Below, piece by piece: positions 7,969-17,300 of a DNA stretch of 64,000 bases. The stretch is from Psococerastis gibbosa (Eukaryota; Arthropoda; Insecta; Psocodea; Psocidae). Each line of letters starts with the position of its first letter. Position 1 is the first letter of the stretch. The stretch lies in assembly GCA_963971405.1 (NCBI GenBank), contig OZ020490.1, positions 32,389,464-32,453,463 of the forward strand. The letters run 5' to 3'. Under the pieces are notes generated by a model. It had not been told where the DNA came from. It saw only the letters and a list, made by a program, of their open reading frames with translations, and ran no database searches. A program made the position numbers and the translations under genes.

Positions 7969-9912
7969 ATGGATGGAAATGAAGCCCCGGGTAGCGGTGT
8001 GTCTGATGCTTCCAGAAGGAAACCAAAATTATTGACTTCACCCACGCGGGAGAGGTCAAATTCGGAGGGTCCAGGTCCAAAAGCGTGGTTCCACGAAATG
8101 GGTGAGAATGAACAGAATTCTCTATTACTTGATAAAGATGAAGCCCTGAGGCAACAAGAACGTACAAACATGTTTCCTAAGAGGACGGTATTACGGCGGA
8201 CGCCTCCAAAAAGCAACTTGTTAGATTCCACCAATGCCAATGGGACTCCTCCTGTTTCCAAAAGACCGCGATGCGAAGAACAGGATGCCAGCCCGGAAGT
8301 GTTTTCAACCCCTCGTTACCAGACGATTAGGGTCGTTAGTAAGGATATACCTTTCACTACTACCCCCGAGCACCAGAAGGTATGGGAAATAGTTTCAGAT
8401 CTCAAATGTGTCCGGCAGTCGCTTACTACTGAGGATTCTTTAGCTCTGTTAGACAAAATAATTCTTCTCGTTCAGAGCCTTAACCCTGTTTTTAAGACTT
8501 CTAGGGGCGTTGACTCTGAAACACAAACATACCCTAAGCGTGATGCTAAGGACCTGCAAAATATCGAAGAAATCCACCGAAACATGTTGGAGGCTAAAAA
8601 CTCAGCGGATTTTTCGAAGTTAATCTTAATGAACTGGCCTCAACCTGCTTTCCGGTGCACCAAACTTCAAAAGAAAAGTATAATCAGAAGTGAAGGTATG
8701 CGTTTCTTACTGGTGGATAAAATGGAAGACAATATTTTAATGAACTCATTAAGCAGGCAATTGCCTGCTATTAACAGGGTTATGTCAACGAAGTTGGAAA
8801 CGGGAAAAATCGTCTTGATAAAGAGTAGTGACCACGTCTTATATGAAGACGAACTCTCAGAAGCTGAAGTTGAGACTGCACAAGAATTAATTCTGGGGCT
8901 TGTGGGTGAAACTCCAAATTTCGAACATATTGTTGAGTTAATTGAAAAAGTGGGCAGTAAGTGTCAAGAAATGGGGGTTCAGTCAATTACGATGGCAGCG
9001 CCGCATGAAGTAATTGAGCATGGCCAGCTTCGTAAACTTGCAGAAAGTATTCTGCACAGCCGCCAAATTTCGGTAAGAATCTGTATACAGAGGAAGGGGC
9101 CACATGCCGACGGTGAAGCTAAGAAGGTTGTCCGCGGAAGAGCTCGACGTAATAATGACGCAGTAACCGTCAAAATGTCTGATAATCTCACCTTTGCTGA
9201 GGCAGTGGGAAAACTGAGAGCAGAGATTAACCCTGACGATGTCGGTGTGGAAATCAAAAGAGTTGTTAAAAAACAGGATGGTAATCTGAACGTTTATTTC
9301 AAAGAAAAGAAATCTGGGGGCAGGAACAATTTCGCAGTGAAAATTAAAGAGAAAATAAACTCAGAAGTTATTTTAAAAAACTCGGAAGGCGTACTTTTTG
9401 TATCAAACTTAGATGAATTTACTAAGGAGACCGAATTACAAGACGCCTTTAGCTCATCACTTTCTATTGATGCAAAGGAAATTAAGGTAGCAGGAATTCG
9501 GCAAGCTCGCAATCTTACGTACTTTAGCTCTGTTACACTTCCAATAGAGGCAGCATTGTTGGCGGCAGACAGGGGTTTTATTACGGTGGGTTGGACAAGA
9601 GCAAAAGTCCGCGAGAAATTCAATCCGGATTTTTGTCGGAAGTGCAAGCGTTATGGTCATTCATCATGGCGGTGTGAAGGCACTGAAAGTAAAGAACTTT
9701 GTAGACGTTGCGGAGCAGAAGGGCACAGAGCAAAGGATTGTCAAGGGAATCTTCATTGTTACGCTTGCAACTGCGATGGGCATAGGATGGACTCCATGGC
9801 GTGTCCGGACTTTCGTAAAGCAGTGTATGCCTGCCGTAACCAAAAACATGCTCCCAGTGGAAATGTAAATGAAGACTCAGATATTAAAATAAATGAAAAT
9901 GACAGACATTAA
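7969..9912 (+). CDS. ORF1, Gag-like nucleic-acid-binding protein of the non-LTR element
   Basis: The first ATG is at 7969, giving 647 aa. The N-terminal two thirds are charged and not recognised. Near residues 555-610 there are three consecutive Cys/His knuckles: CRKCKRYGHSSWRC, CRRCGAEGHRAKDC and CYACNCDGHRMDSMAC. The first two are CX2CX4HX4C and the third has one extra residue before its last Cys. The upstream part (about residues 480-545) resembles the RRM-like segment that precedes zinc knuckles in I/Jockey/R1-type ORF1 proteins; that assignment is inference. ORF1 proteins bind the element RNA and form the transposition RNP. The end overlaps the start of ORF2 by 20 bases in another frame. 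No frameshift is present. Confidence 0.9.
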   Translation: MDGNEAPGSGVSDASRRKPKLLTSPTRERSNSEGPGPKAWFHEMGENEQNSLLLDKDEALRQQERTNMFPKRTVLRRTPPKSNLLDSTNANGTPPVSKRPRCEEQDASPEVFSTPRYQTIRVVSKDIPFTTTPEHQKVWEIVSDLKCVRQSLTTEDSLALLDKIILLVQSLNPVFKTSRGVDSETQTYPKRDAKDLQNIEEIHRNMLEAKNSADFSKLILMNWPQPAFRCTKLQKKSIIRSEGMRFLLVDKMEDNILMNSLSRQLPAINRVMSTKLETGKIVLIKSSDHVLYEDELSEAEVETAQELILGLVGETPNFEHIVELIEKVGSKCQEMGVQSITMAAPHEVIEHGQLRKLAESILHSRQISVRICIQRKGPHADGEAKKVVRGRARRNNDAVTVKMSDNLTFAEAVGKLRAEINPDDVGVEIKRVVKKQDGNLNVYFKEKKSGGRNNFAVKIKEKINSEVILKNSEGVLFVSNLDEFTKETELQDAFSSSLSIDAKEIKVAGIRQARNLTYFSSVTLPIEAALLAADRGFITVGWTRAKVREKFNPDFCRKCKRYGHSSWRCEGTESKELCRRCGAEGHRAKDCQGNLHCYACNCDGHRMDSMACPDFRKAVYACRNQKHAPSGNVNEDSDIKINENDRH

Positions 9913-12900
9913 ATTTCTGCAAATAAATCTGCAACATGCCATAGCAGCATCTTCTATTTTAATCAAAACTATTAGTCGGGCACTCATCAACATTACCCTG
10001 GTTCAAGAGCCCTGGTTGGGGAATGAGGGAAGACTACAAGGTCTCGGCGGGTTTAATGGGAATATCTTTGCTGCTGCGCCAGAAGAAAAACCCCGAGCCT
10101 GCATTTTAGCTACAGGAGTGCATTGTGAATTATTGCCGCAGTTTCTAACGAAGGACTTAGTCGCGGTGAAAGTTAAAATTGGCTATGAGGAGGCTGTAGT
10201 GGCTTCTTCCTACTTTGCTCACGATAGACCATGCCCACCCCTGGAAGTTGTGCACCTTGTGGAATTTTGCAAAAGTAACAATCTAGCCATTTTGTTGGGC
10301 TGTGATGGCAATGCTCACGTGGACTCATGGGGCAGCACCAACACCAATGGAAGAGGGGACGAGCTTTTGGAGTTTACTATGGAATTCGGCCTTAGGGTTA
10401 TGAACAGGGGTTCGAAACCGACTTTTATAAATGCTATAAGGGAAGAAGTCCTTGATTTCACATTTGGATGTGGCAGAATAGAGAGGAGTCTTAGAGACTG
10501 GCAAGTCCTGGACGAAGAATCGGCATCCGACCACTGCTACGTAGCATTTGTTCTACTATTAAACATACCACAAGCTACCCCATCAGCTTTTCGCAACCCC
10601 AAGAAAACAAACTGGGCTGAGTATGAATTGCTTCTAAAAGATCGCCTTGGGGAATGCCCTCCTGCACCCGAGACTACGCATGAAGTTGAAGATCTCTGCA
10701 ACCGCGTGATGGAAGCCCTGAGGAGCTCCTTTAATGATAGTTGTCCCTTGTCTTCGACAAAAACTACTCACAAAACGCCTTGGTGGACCAGGAGAATTGA
10801 AAAGCTCCGAAAGCTAACCAACAAATTGCGTACAAGAGTAAGACGAGGTGATAACAACGTAGTAGCTACTGCTGATTACAAGGTTGTGCTACGGCAATAT
10901 AAGCGAGAAATACGGGCTTCCAAACGGAGATGCTGGCGTTCTTACTGTGAAGAGATAGCAAATCTTCCAGAAGCAACAAGATTGCAGAAAACCTTATCTA
11001 AAGATAAACGCATTGTCAATGGACCTCTCTTCTGTACCAGAACGAATGGATTTACCACATGTGATGCCGAAGCCTTGAAGCTCTTAGTAGAGACACATTT
11101 CCCGGAATGTACGTTTGACTCTGATGGTAATTTTCCTCCTGACGAAGTCTCTACAGCAGCCATTTCTTATGTCGACCCCACTTGGTTAACGGAAGAAAGA
11201 GTGACGTATGCTTTGGGAATGTTCTCCCCGTTTAAATCGCCAGGCACAGATGGCATCTTTCCGGTACTCCTACAAAAAGGAACTCGTGAGCTTACTAAAT
11301 TCCTTACAGAGATTTATAAGGGTTGTGTAAGATTTAGCTACATCCCCCTCAAGTGGCGGGAAGTACGTGTGATCTTCATTCCCAAGCATGGTAGATCAGA
11401 CTACACCAAGCCGTCGGCGTTCAGACCCATCAGCCTCAGTTCATTCTTGCTAAAGACACTGGAAAGGCTTATCGAACGAGAAATCAGGCTTACACTCACC
11501 GGTACCAACGAACTACACGACGGACAGCACGGGTTCAGGCCAGGGCGGTCAACAGAAAGTGCCCTACATAGCCTGGTCTCGTATCTAGAAGGGAGTCTTG
11601 ACAGTAAAGAAATGGCGCTCTGTGTATTTCTGGACGTGGATGGAGCTTTTTCAAATTTAATTCTGACTGCTATTGATGAATTATTAAAGAAAAGAAAGAT
11701 TGACCCACAAATCAGGAAGTGGTTATTATGTATGCTCCGTCAACGATTGGTTGTCTGCACTCGAGGGGGGAGCACGATTCGAGCCTGGGTAGCTAGAGGC
11801 TGCGGACAGGGTGCAGTGACCTCGCCTATCGTATGGGACATTGTCGTGGACGAGCTGTTGTACATACTGTCGTGTAGCGGACTGTATGTCCAAGCATATG
11901 CAGATGACCTTGTTGTAGCTGTGAAAGGAATGGATTTGTCTGTCATTACCGAACTAATGCAACGCGCGCTCAATATAATCTCGCAGTGGTGTCGCCCCAA
12001 AGGCCTTAACATTAATGTCAGTAAGACGCAGTCGGTTCTTTTTACTAGGAGAAAGAAGCTAAAGAACACAACTCTGTTTCTTAATGATCAAGAAATTCCA
12101 TCCTCAAAATGTGTTAAATTCTTAGGAGTTCATCTCGATTCAAAGCTTCTATGGAACAGTCACTTGGATTCAACAATAGCAAAGGCGCGCTCGGTTCTTT
12201 GGAGCCTGCGGGTTGGTTTTGGAAGTACCTGGGGTCTTACAACCAAAGTCATGAGGTGGCTTTATGTGGCTGTTGTGAGACCGGCGCTAAGTTATGGTTG
12301 CGTTGTGTGGTGGAAACGAGCGTTGTTGGAGACATCAAAGCAGAAGCTGGCGAAAATACAAAGACTGGCTTGCATTTCAATATCTGGGGCAATGCGATCA
12401 ACTCCTACATCCGCGCTAGAGGTGTTATTGGACTTACAACCACTGTATCTGTATCTGGAACATACAGCATCCCTCTCGCTTCATCGATTGAGAATTACCG
12501 GGTTGCTCTGCCGAAAAGCTCCTCGCAACGGCCATGCAGAAACATTCCATCTGAAGATGCCCAACGAACAGAAAATGCCATGTGATCGTATAGTCAGAGA
12601 AACCTACTTCACTGGGGCTCAGGCGCGTTTTCCCACCCGCGAAGAGTGGGATGAAAATCTCGGAGAAATAGTGTCAGGGTTCGACATTGTTCTCTACACA
12701 GACGGTTCGAAAATGAACGGGAAAGCCGGTGCAGGTATCTTCTGTGAGGACCCTCCCATTGCTATCTCACTCCCCCTCGGTGACTATGCGTCGGTCTTCC
12801 AAGCTGAGCTATTTGCTATACATGAAGGGATAAAGTGCTGTGAAGACTTTAGTGGCAAGGCCATTGCAGTTTGCTCCGATAGCAAATCCGCAATTCAAGC

Positions 12901-13516
12901 CCTTCAACGGGGCTGTGCTACCTCTGCTGTTGTACGGGATTGTAAGGCTGCATACATGTCATTGAGACACCATAATTCCGTAACGCTGGTGTGGGTTCCC
13001 GGTCACAGTGGAGTGCTTGGCAATGAAAAAGCGGACGAACTAGCTCGTGCAGGATCAGCAGTTTTTCCAGTTGGTCCGGAGCCTATTCTCCCGGTCCCAT
13101 GGAGGGTTATCCTTAACCAGGGGAACTGCGTCATGAGGGACAAGTGGAGCTCGGTGTGGTCCAGTGCAAGCGGAATGCATCACTCCAAGGCATGTTTGCT
13201 CGGACCGGATGAGCGGCTAAAACGAGATGTCATCTCCAGCAGTCGACGAGCAGTACGCGCTGCTGCTGCTATGCTGACGGGACACGGCCCCTTCCGGGTT
13301 CACCTTGCTCGCTTGGGTGTACAGGTTCCCACGCAGGATTGCCGCTTCTGCGAGATTGGCGCTGAGACCGGGTGGCACGTGCTGATGGACTGCCCGGCTG
13401 TCTGGCGAAAACGTCTTTCCTCGGTCGGTTTTGCTTTGGGAGGACTACAGGCAGGGAAACAGCTTCGCCCAAAGGAGGCGGCGCGCTTCGCGACCGCAAT
13501 CGGGTTGTACGAGTGA
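9893..13516 (+). CDS. ORF2: APE endonuclease, reverse transcriptase, RNase H
   Basis: 1207 aa without interruption. Residues about 1-225 are an APE-type endonuclease: FLQINLQHA, LVQEPWLG, GCDGNAHVDSWGS and the catalytic SDH near 210. The reverse transcriptase follows (about 430-770): FKSPGTDGIFP, HGFRPGRSTESAL, FLDVDGAFSNL and the catalytic YADD near 669. RNase H (about 930-1065) has D in YTDGSKMNG, E in AELFAIHEG, D in CSDSKSAIQ and VPGHSGVLGNEKADELA. A C-X2-C-X8-H-X4-C finger (CRFCEIGAETGWHVLMDC) lies near 1149. The enzyme nicks the target and primes cDNA synthesis on the nick. ATG at 9893 or 9899; the overlap with the ORF1 stop suggests re-initiation. All visible catalytic residues are kept. 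Confidence 0.95.
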   Translation: MKMTDIKFLQINLQHAIAASSILIKTISRALINITLVQEPWLGNEGRLQGLGGFNGNIFAAAPEEKPRACILATGVHCELLPQFLTKDLVAVKVKIGYEEAVVASSYFAHDRPCPPLEVVHLVEFCKSNNLAILLGCDGNAHVDSWGSTNTNGRGDELLEFTMEFGLRVMNRGSKPTFINAIREEVLDFTFGCGRIERSLRDWQVLDEESASDHCYVAFVLLLNIPQATPSAFRNPKKTNWAEYELLLKDRLGECPPAPETTHEVEDLCNRVMEALRSSFNDSCPLSSTKTTHKTPWWTRRIEKLRKLTNKLRTRVRRGDNNVVATADYKVVLRQYKREIRASKRRCWRSYCEEIANLPEATRLQKTLSKDKRIVNGPLFCTRTNGFTTCDAEALKLLVETHFPECTFDSDGNFPPDEVSTAAISYVDPTWLTEERVTYALGMFSPFKSPGTDGIFPVLLQKGTRELTKFLTEIYKGCVRFSYIPLKWREVRVIFIPKHGRSDYTKPSAFRPISLSSFLLKTLERLIEREIRLTLTGTNELHDGQHGFRPGRSTESALHSLVSYLEGSLDSKEMALCVFLDVDGAFSNLILTAIDELLKKRKIDPQIRKWLLCMLRQRLVVCTRGGSTIRAWVARGCGQGAVTSPIVWDIVVDELLYILSCSGLYVQAYADDLVVAVKGMDLSVITELMQRALNIISQWCRPKGLNINVSKTQSVLFTRRKKLKNTTLFLNDQEIPSSKCVKFLGVHLDSKLLWNSHLDSTIAKARSVLWSLRVGFGSTWGLTTKVMRWLYVAVVRPALSYGCVVWWKRALLETSKQKLAKIQRLACISISGAMRSTPTSALEVLLDLQPLYLYLEHTASLSLHRLRITGLLCRKAPRNGHAETFHLKMPNEQKMPCDRIVRETYFTGAQARFPTREEWDENLGEIVSGFDIVLYTDGSKMNGKAGAGIFCEDPPIAISLPLGDYASVFQAELFAIHEGIKCCEDFSGKAIAVCSDSKSAIQALQRGCATSAVVRDCKAAYMSLRHHNSVTLVWVPGHSGVLGNEKADELARAGSAVFPVGPEPILPVPWRVILNQGNCVMRDKWSSVWSSASGMHHSKACLLGPDERLKRDVISSSRRAVRAAAAMLTGHGPFRVHLARLGVQVPTQDCRFCEIGAETGWHVLMDCPAVWRKRLSSVGFALGGLQAGKQLRPKEAARFATAIGLYE

Positions 13517-13592
13517 GCAAGATGGGGCGTGTGTCCTATGGGCCCTCACCGTGGCCTGGGACTCTGCCAAAAAAATCTACTACTACTACTAC
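13517..13592 (+). other. 3' UTR and (TAC)n tail of the non-LTR element
   Basis: A short UTR, GTGTCCTATGGGCCCTCACC to GGCCTGGGACTCTGCC, ends in an A run and (TAC)n. The same 3' sequence, slightly diverged, is fused to another repeat at 34753-34807. Confidence 0.85.
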
Positions 13593-13604
13593 TAGAGTAA
13601 TTTA

Positions 13605-13899
13605 ACACACAGTGGTTACAATATGAGCTGTGAGGCGAGAACGATACATGCTTACAATTAATATTGAATTTGATCCAGCCTGCTTCCATATAGAAAAACC
13701 AACTCTGTGTCCACAGCTAAAGGAGTTGATGAGACACAGAGGGTAGATTAAAGATATTATTGAATAAGAGAAATAAATACGTAAAAGGAAGATTGAGGAA
13801 TATTGAATTATCTGAATGTGAACAGCGCCATCTACCGGGAAAAAGGTGAAGCTGGAAGCAGACTGGTTATTACACATGTGGGACTAAGTGGTCCCCACA
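13605..13899 (-). repeat. Gypsy 5' LTR, outer piece
   Basis: Remaining 295 bp of the 5' LTR, same as 2878-3172, ending CCCCACA at 13899 and followed by the TSD GACT (13900-13903). It holds the promoter side of the Gypsy element (minus strand), now about 5.9 kb away from gag. Confidence 0.92.
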
Positions 13900-13966
13900 G
13901 ACTCGAACCAACAACCTTTCGGTTGAAAGTCAGAGTCCGTACCACTACTCTACATATCCCATACAC
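13900..13966 (-). repeat. SINE-A copy, tRNA-like head (split by Gypsy)
   Basis: GACTCGAACCAACAACCTTT (complement holds the B box GGTTCGAGTC) and ACCACTACTCTACAT (complement holds the A box). It completes the SINE begun at 2623-2785. Confidence 0.88.
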
Positions 13967-13967
13967 C

Positions 13968-14072
13968 CATACTAATTATCCCTACTAAATACCTCTACTA
14001 AATATCCCTACTAAATACCTCTACTAAATACCCCTACTAAATGCCCATTCTAAATACCACTTAACTACTTAC
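13968..14072. repeat. minisatellite CCCCTACTAAATA, right half
   Basis: About seven imperfect units of CCTCTACTAAATA/CCCCTACTAAATA. Same array as 2574-2622, separated by the nested insertions. Confidence 0.8.
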
Positions 14073-14274
14073 TAATTACTGGCTAACCCGCCCCCCCCCC
14101 CTTCCAGGTTAGCCATTTGGAGACGTGTAGTATATATACGTATGTAGTATAGGGAGAAGCTACCGAAGAGGTTGATTAGAAACATTCATTCAATTTTTGG
14201 CATGCAATTAACTACTTAATTAACTAAAAAAGGAGAAGAAAAAAAGAGAGAGACATAATATAAGCGAAAAAAAT

Positions 14275-14346
14275 GGGCTCGTCCGGGATTTGAACCCGGG
14301 ACCTCTCGCACCCTAAGCGAGAATCATACCCCTAGACCAACGAGCC
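14275..14346 (-). tRNA. tRNA-Pro(AGG), copy 1
   Basis: 72 nt on the minus strand. The acceptor stem GGCTCGT pairs with ACGAGCC, the anticodon stem CTCGC pairs with GCGAG around loop TTAGGGT (anticodon AGG), and the T arm is CCGGG TTCAAAT CCCGG. Discriminator base is C. A box and B box (GGTTCAAATCC) are intact. A T run (GAAAAAAA on +) follows at the 3' side as Pol III terminator. Confidence 0.97.
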
Positions 14347-14461
14347 GATATAACCAAGAGTCGTCGTTATTAGTTGTTCAATTCAAGTGAAAGTAAATCA
14401 TTTTTTAGAGGTAATAGCGTGGCCAATCTTAAATAGAGAGCCTACGACTAAAAAAAAAATT

Positions 14462-14533
14462 GGGCTCGTCCGGGATTTGAACCCGGGACCTCTCGCACCC
14501 TAAGCGAGAATCATACCCCTAGACCAACGAGCC
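14462..14533 (-). tRNA. tRNA-Pro(AGG), copy 2
   Basis: Identical by eye to copy 1, 187 bp away. A run of nine or more T follows on the minus strand (AAAAAAAAA at 14450-14459). Upstream and downstream spacers are nearly the same as for copies 1 and 3, so the unit is tandemly duplicated. Confidence 0.97.
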
Positions 14534-14648
14534 GATATAACCAAGAGTCGTCGTTATTAGTTGTTCAATTCAAGTGAAAGTAAATCATTTTTTAGAGGTA
14601 ATAGCGTGGCCAATCTTAAATAGAGAGCCTACGACTAAAAAAAAAATT

Positions 14649-14720
14649 GGGCTCGTCCGGGATTTGAACCCGGGACCTCTCGCACCCTAAGCGAGAATCA
14701 TACCCCTAGACCAACGAGCC
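14649..14720 (-). tRNA. tRNA-Pro(AGG), copy 3
   Basis: Identical by eye to copies 1 and 2, again at 187-bp spacing. Its upstream flank (14721-14800) differs from the other two after about 30 bp, although AGTTCAATTCAAGTG is shared; this marks the outer edge of the duplicated block. T-run terminator present at 14636-14646. Confidence 0.97.
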
Positions 14721-14890
14721 GATATGATAAATGTTGTTTTGATAACTAGTTCAATTCAAGTGGAAGTGTGCCAATTTATAAAGGTCACAACTGGCCAATG
14801 CGAGGAGTAGTCTATACCTACTACCAGTTTGTTTACTTTTATGAAACTGTCGGTTTAATGAATGCCGTGGCAGTTCCCATGCCTACCATA

Positions 14891-15066
14891 CCTGCTGCCT
14901 GATCGAGGCGATTATAATACCGGTATTTATTTAATCCCCTGGTAGTAAAAATGTAAACAAGATAATTTTGTAATGTAAAGTGCTATTCAAAATTTGTTTG
15001 TTTGCAGTTATAATCCTAGGGTATTTATTTAACACCGGTATTCTAATCGCCTCGATCAGGTTGCAG
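14891..15066. mobile_element. palindromic MITE (CCTGATCGAGGCG family), copy 1
   Basis: Inverted ends GCCTGATCGAGGCGATTATA (left) and its complement (right, CTAATCGCCTCGATCAGG), each followed inward by ATACCGGTATTTATTTAA. Body is AT-rich with no ORF. A second copy follows directly (15072-15247) and a third lies at 36036-36207. Confidence 0.82.
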
Positions 15067-15071
15067 GTATA

Positions 15072-15247
15072 TCAGCAGCCTGATCATGGCGATTATAATA
15101 CCTGTATTTATTTAATCCCCTGGTATTAAAAATGTAAACAAGATAAAATTTTATAATGGAAAGTGCTATTCGAAATTTGTTTGTTTACAGTTATAATCCC
15201 AGGGTATTTATTTAACGCCGGTATTATAATACCATCATCAGCCTGCA
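15072..15247. mobile_element. palindromic MITE (CCTGATCGAGGCG family), copy 2
   Basis: Begins CAGCCTGATCATGGCGATTA and ends near ATCATCAGCCTGCAGG; its interior (AATGTAAACAAGATAA, TTTGTTTGTTTACAG) matches copy 1. The right-hand TIR is eroded. Confidence 0.75.
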
Positions 15248-15447
15248 GGTACCTATTCTACATTTTCAGGCGGTGTCCAACTGGCGCTTCATATAATGTA
15301 GTGATAACGACTCTCACTTAAAAAAGCCAATTGGACGTAAAAAATCCATAAATGAGATGATAAAAAATAAAATAAATGCTCCCCTACAATTAAACACATA
15401 AGCTTAGTTTGTAGCCACGATATATATTGACATCGCTTTAGAGCCAA

Positions 15448-15826
15448 TGGTCATACCAAGTTGAATCCACGAGAACAGAGCCTGTTCCAAACTGCAGCAA
15501 ACTTGGTAGTGTGCACAGCGTTGGCCGGGGAACATGGTGGGACATTATATACGTGCTGAGGCTGCCAGTCATTCTAAATGCGCGTCGAGTCCTGGTCACC
15601 TCCGAATTAATCGTGTGACTTTACTATGTTCCCCAAGTAGTTCGGAATCCACTATAATCAGGAGGTCCACCCTGTCAGTCAACTCACCTTCTCCGTGAGA
15701 AGAAGTCTGCGCTTAGGGTGTCTCAAGTTAATATACAGACTCACTCCCCCCCCCCCAGGTTGACAGGGTTGCTTAAAAGTGGTAATGCTGAAAGCGGGCG
15801 TTGAAAAACAAACAAACCATGTAAGA
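15448..15826 (+). repeat. repeat D copy (SINE-like, (AAAC)n tail)
   Basis: Contains the family core GCAAACTTGGTAGTGTGCAC, GTCCTGGTCACCTCCGA, CACTATAATCAGGAGGTCCA and a 3' end GCTGAAAGCGGGCGTTGAAA followed by AACAAACAAAC. Other copies: 29960-30330 and 59985-60337 (full), 34570-34753 (altered tail), 40165-40330, 45765-45840 and 56290-56350 (minus, partial). No clear Pol III boxes seen; the fixed 3' end with simple tail suggests retrotransposition. Confidence 0.75.
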
Positions 15827-15936
15827 ACAAATGGAAGTAAAACCCACCCCCGAAACGACACCCCTTCCCCTGACTATGGGCGTTGGGCTCCGCCCTAATT
15901 GTTCGAAGACTATGAGGCCCATGCCTCTAATGCCTA

Positions 15937-17300
15937 TTAACACAGCAGGTAATCTAAGGCCAACTAACACATTGTTAAATAGTATTACACCGTTGCCATG
16001 TACTTTCATCAAGAGATTTGCCAATAGATGTATGCTACATCGGCCGGTGAAACATTATTAAGCTAATGGATTTTAACAGCACAATAAAGAACTGACAAGT
16101 GACAGGTGTTCAGTGTCAACGCAAACCGGACAGGAAAATTTTGCAAGTCAGCGAAATGATTTAAAGCTGGAAAATTTAGTTTGCTGATTCAGCCAACTTG
16201 TTTTTTACTACTCACACAGCAGGCAATGTAAGTCCAATAATATAATATAATATATAATATAATAAGTACGGTATATATATGCACGGTATCAAAATTTTAA
16301 CATTTCGCTTCAAAGTCTCTCAAAAAGGCGGAAATTCCTTGACTTGCTACTACTCTTCAAAATTGTCAGACTCATATAGATTGTCCAGAAATTCTGGCAA
16401 ATCTCCAGCTCCACATTTCAACTTCTCGAAATCTTCGTCGAAACAGCCTCTTCCACGTTCCGTTATCCACTACAAATTATAGGTGCAATTCCACACTCCG
16501 TCGACTGCAAGCCTCTACAACACGTCATCACAGTTGGACCTAACAATTGACATAAATCGAAATAGATTATCGTCATATAAACATCTCATCTCATGCCATT
16601 AACACTTACCAATATATTGATGCTACGTATGGAGCTGAAATATTGTTAAGCTAATGGATTTTAACAGCACAACAAAGAACTGACAAGTGACAGGTGTCCA
16701 GTGTCAACGCAAACCGGACAGGAAAATTTTGCAAGTCAGCGAAATTATTTAAAGCTGGAAAATTTAGTTTGCTGAATCAGCCAACTTGTTTTTTTACTAC
16801 TCACACAGCAGGCAATGTAAGTCAAACTAACCCGTTCTTATATAATACTGCACCATTGCCATTAACATTTATCTATATATTGATGCTACGTATGCAGCTG
16901 AAATATTTGTTAAGCTAATGGATTTTAACAGCACAACAAAGATCTGACAAGTGACAGGTGTCCAGAGTCAACGCAAACCGGACAGGAAAATTTTGCAAGT
17001 CAGCGAAATTATTTAAAGCTGGAAAATTTAGTTTGCTGAATCAGCCAACTTGTTTTTTTACTACTCACACAGCAGGCAATGTAAGTCAAACTAACCCGTT
17101 CTTATATAATACTGCACCATTGCCATTAACATTTATCTATATATTGATGCTGCGTATGCAGCTGAAATATTGTTAAGCTAATGGATTTTAACAGCACAAC
17201 AAAGAACTGACAAGTGACAGGTGTCCAGAGTCAACGCAAACCGGACAGGAAAATTTTGCAAGCCAGCGAAATTATTTAATGCTAGGAAATTTCAAAAAGT
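15937..17300 (+). repeat. 264-bp tandem repeat array, about four units
   Basis: The marker GTGACAGGTGT(C/T)CAG recurs at about 16099, 16688, 16952 and 17216; CACAGCAGGCAATG recurs at about 16214, 16804 and 17068. The two right-hand intervals are 264 bp. The second unit is longer by about 320 bp because unrelated AT-rich sequence (about 16225-16590) interrupts it. An early diverged unit starts near 15937. Each unit holds a short open frame, but it simply follows the repeat and shows no known motif. Confidence 0.85.

Larger units (their letters stand above)
7679..13592 (+). mobile_element. full-length non-LTR retrotransposon (LOA/R1-like, RNase H-bearing)
   Basis: 5,914 bp inserted in the Gypsy LTR, flanked by the 12-bp direct repeat TAGAGTAATTTA at 7667-7678 and 13593-13604. 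It has a 5' UTR of about 290 bp, ORF1 and ORF2 both intact, a 76-bp 3' UTR and a (TAC)n tail. The domain set (APE endonuclease, RT, RNase H, C-terminal Cys/His finger; ORF1 with three zinc knuckles) fits the LOA/R1/I group; motifs such as SPFKSPGTDGIFPVLLQ lean towards LOA. The exact clade needs a tree. It appears structurally complete and could be active. Confidence 0.93.
2786..13899 (-). mobile_element. Ty3/Gypsy LTR retrotransposon (CsRn1-like), carrying a nested non-LTR element
   Basis: A complete LTR element lies on the minus strand. Its 3' LTR is 2786-3172; its 5' LTR is 7587-7678 plus 13605-13899. The LTR ends are 5'-TG...CA-3'. The target-site duplication is GACT at 2782-2785 and 13900-13903. 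Internal order is PBS, gag, protease, reverse transcriptase, RNase H, integrase, polypurine tract, which is Ty3/Gypsy order. Without the nested element it is about 5.2 kb. The tRNA-Trp-like primer site and the C-H-C-C zinc finger in Gag both point to the CsRn1/Kabuki group. The target is a SINE-A copy. Confidence 0.93.

Noticed and set aside
16694..17176. Pair of similar 72-74-aa proteins
   Set aside because: They follow the 264-bp repeat exactly and have no motif; similarity comes from tandem duplication of DNA.
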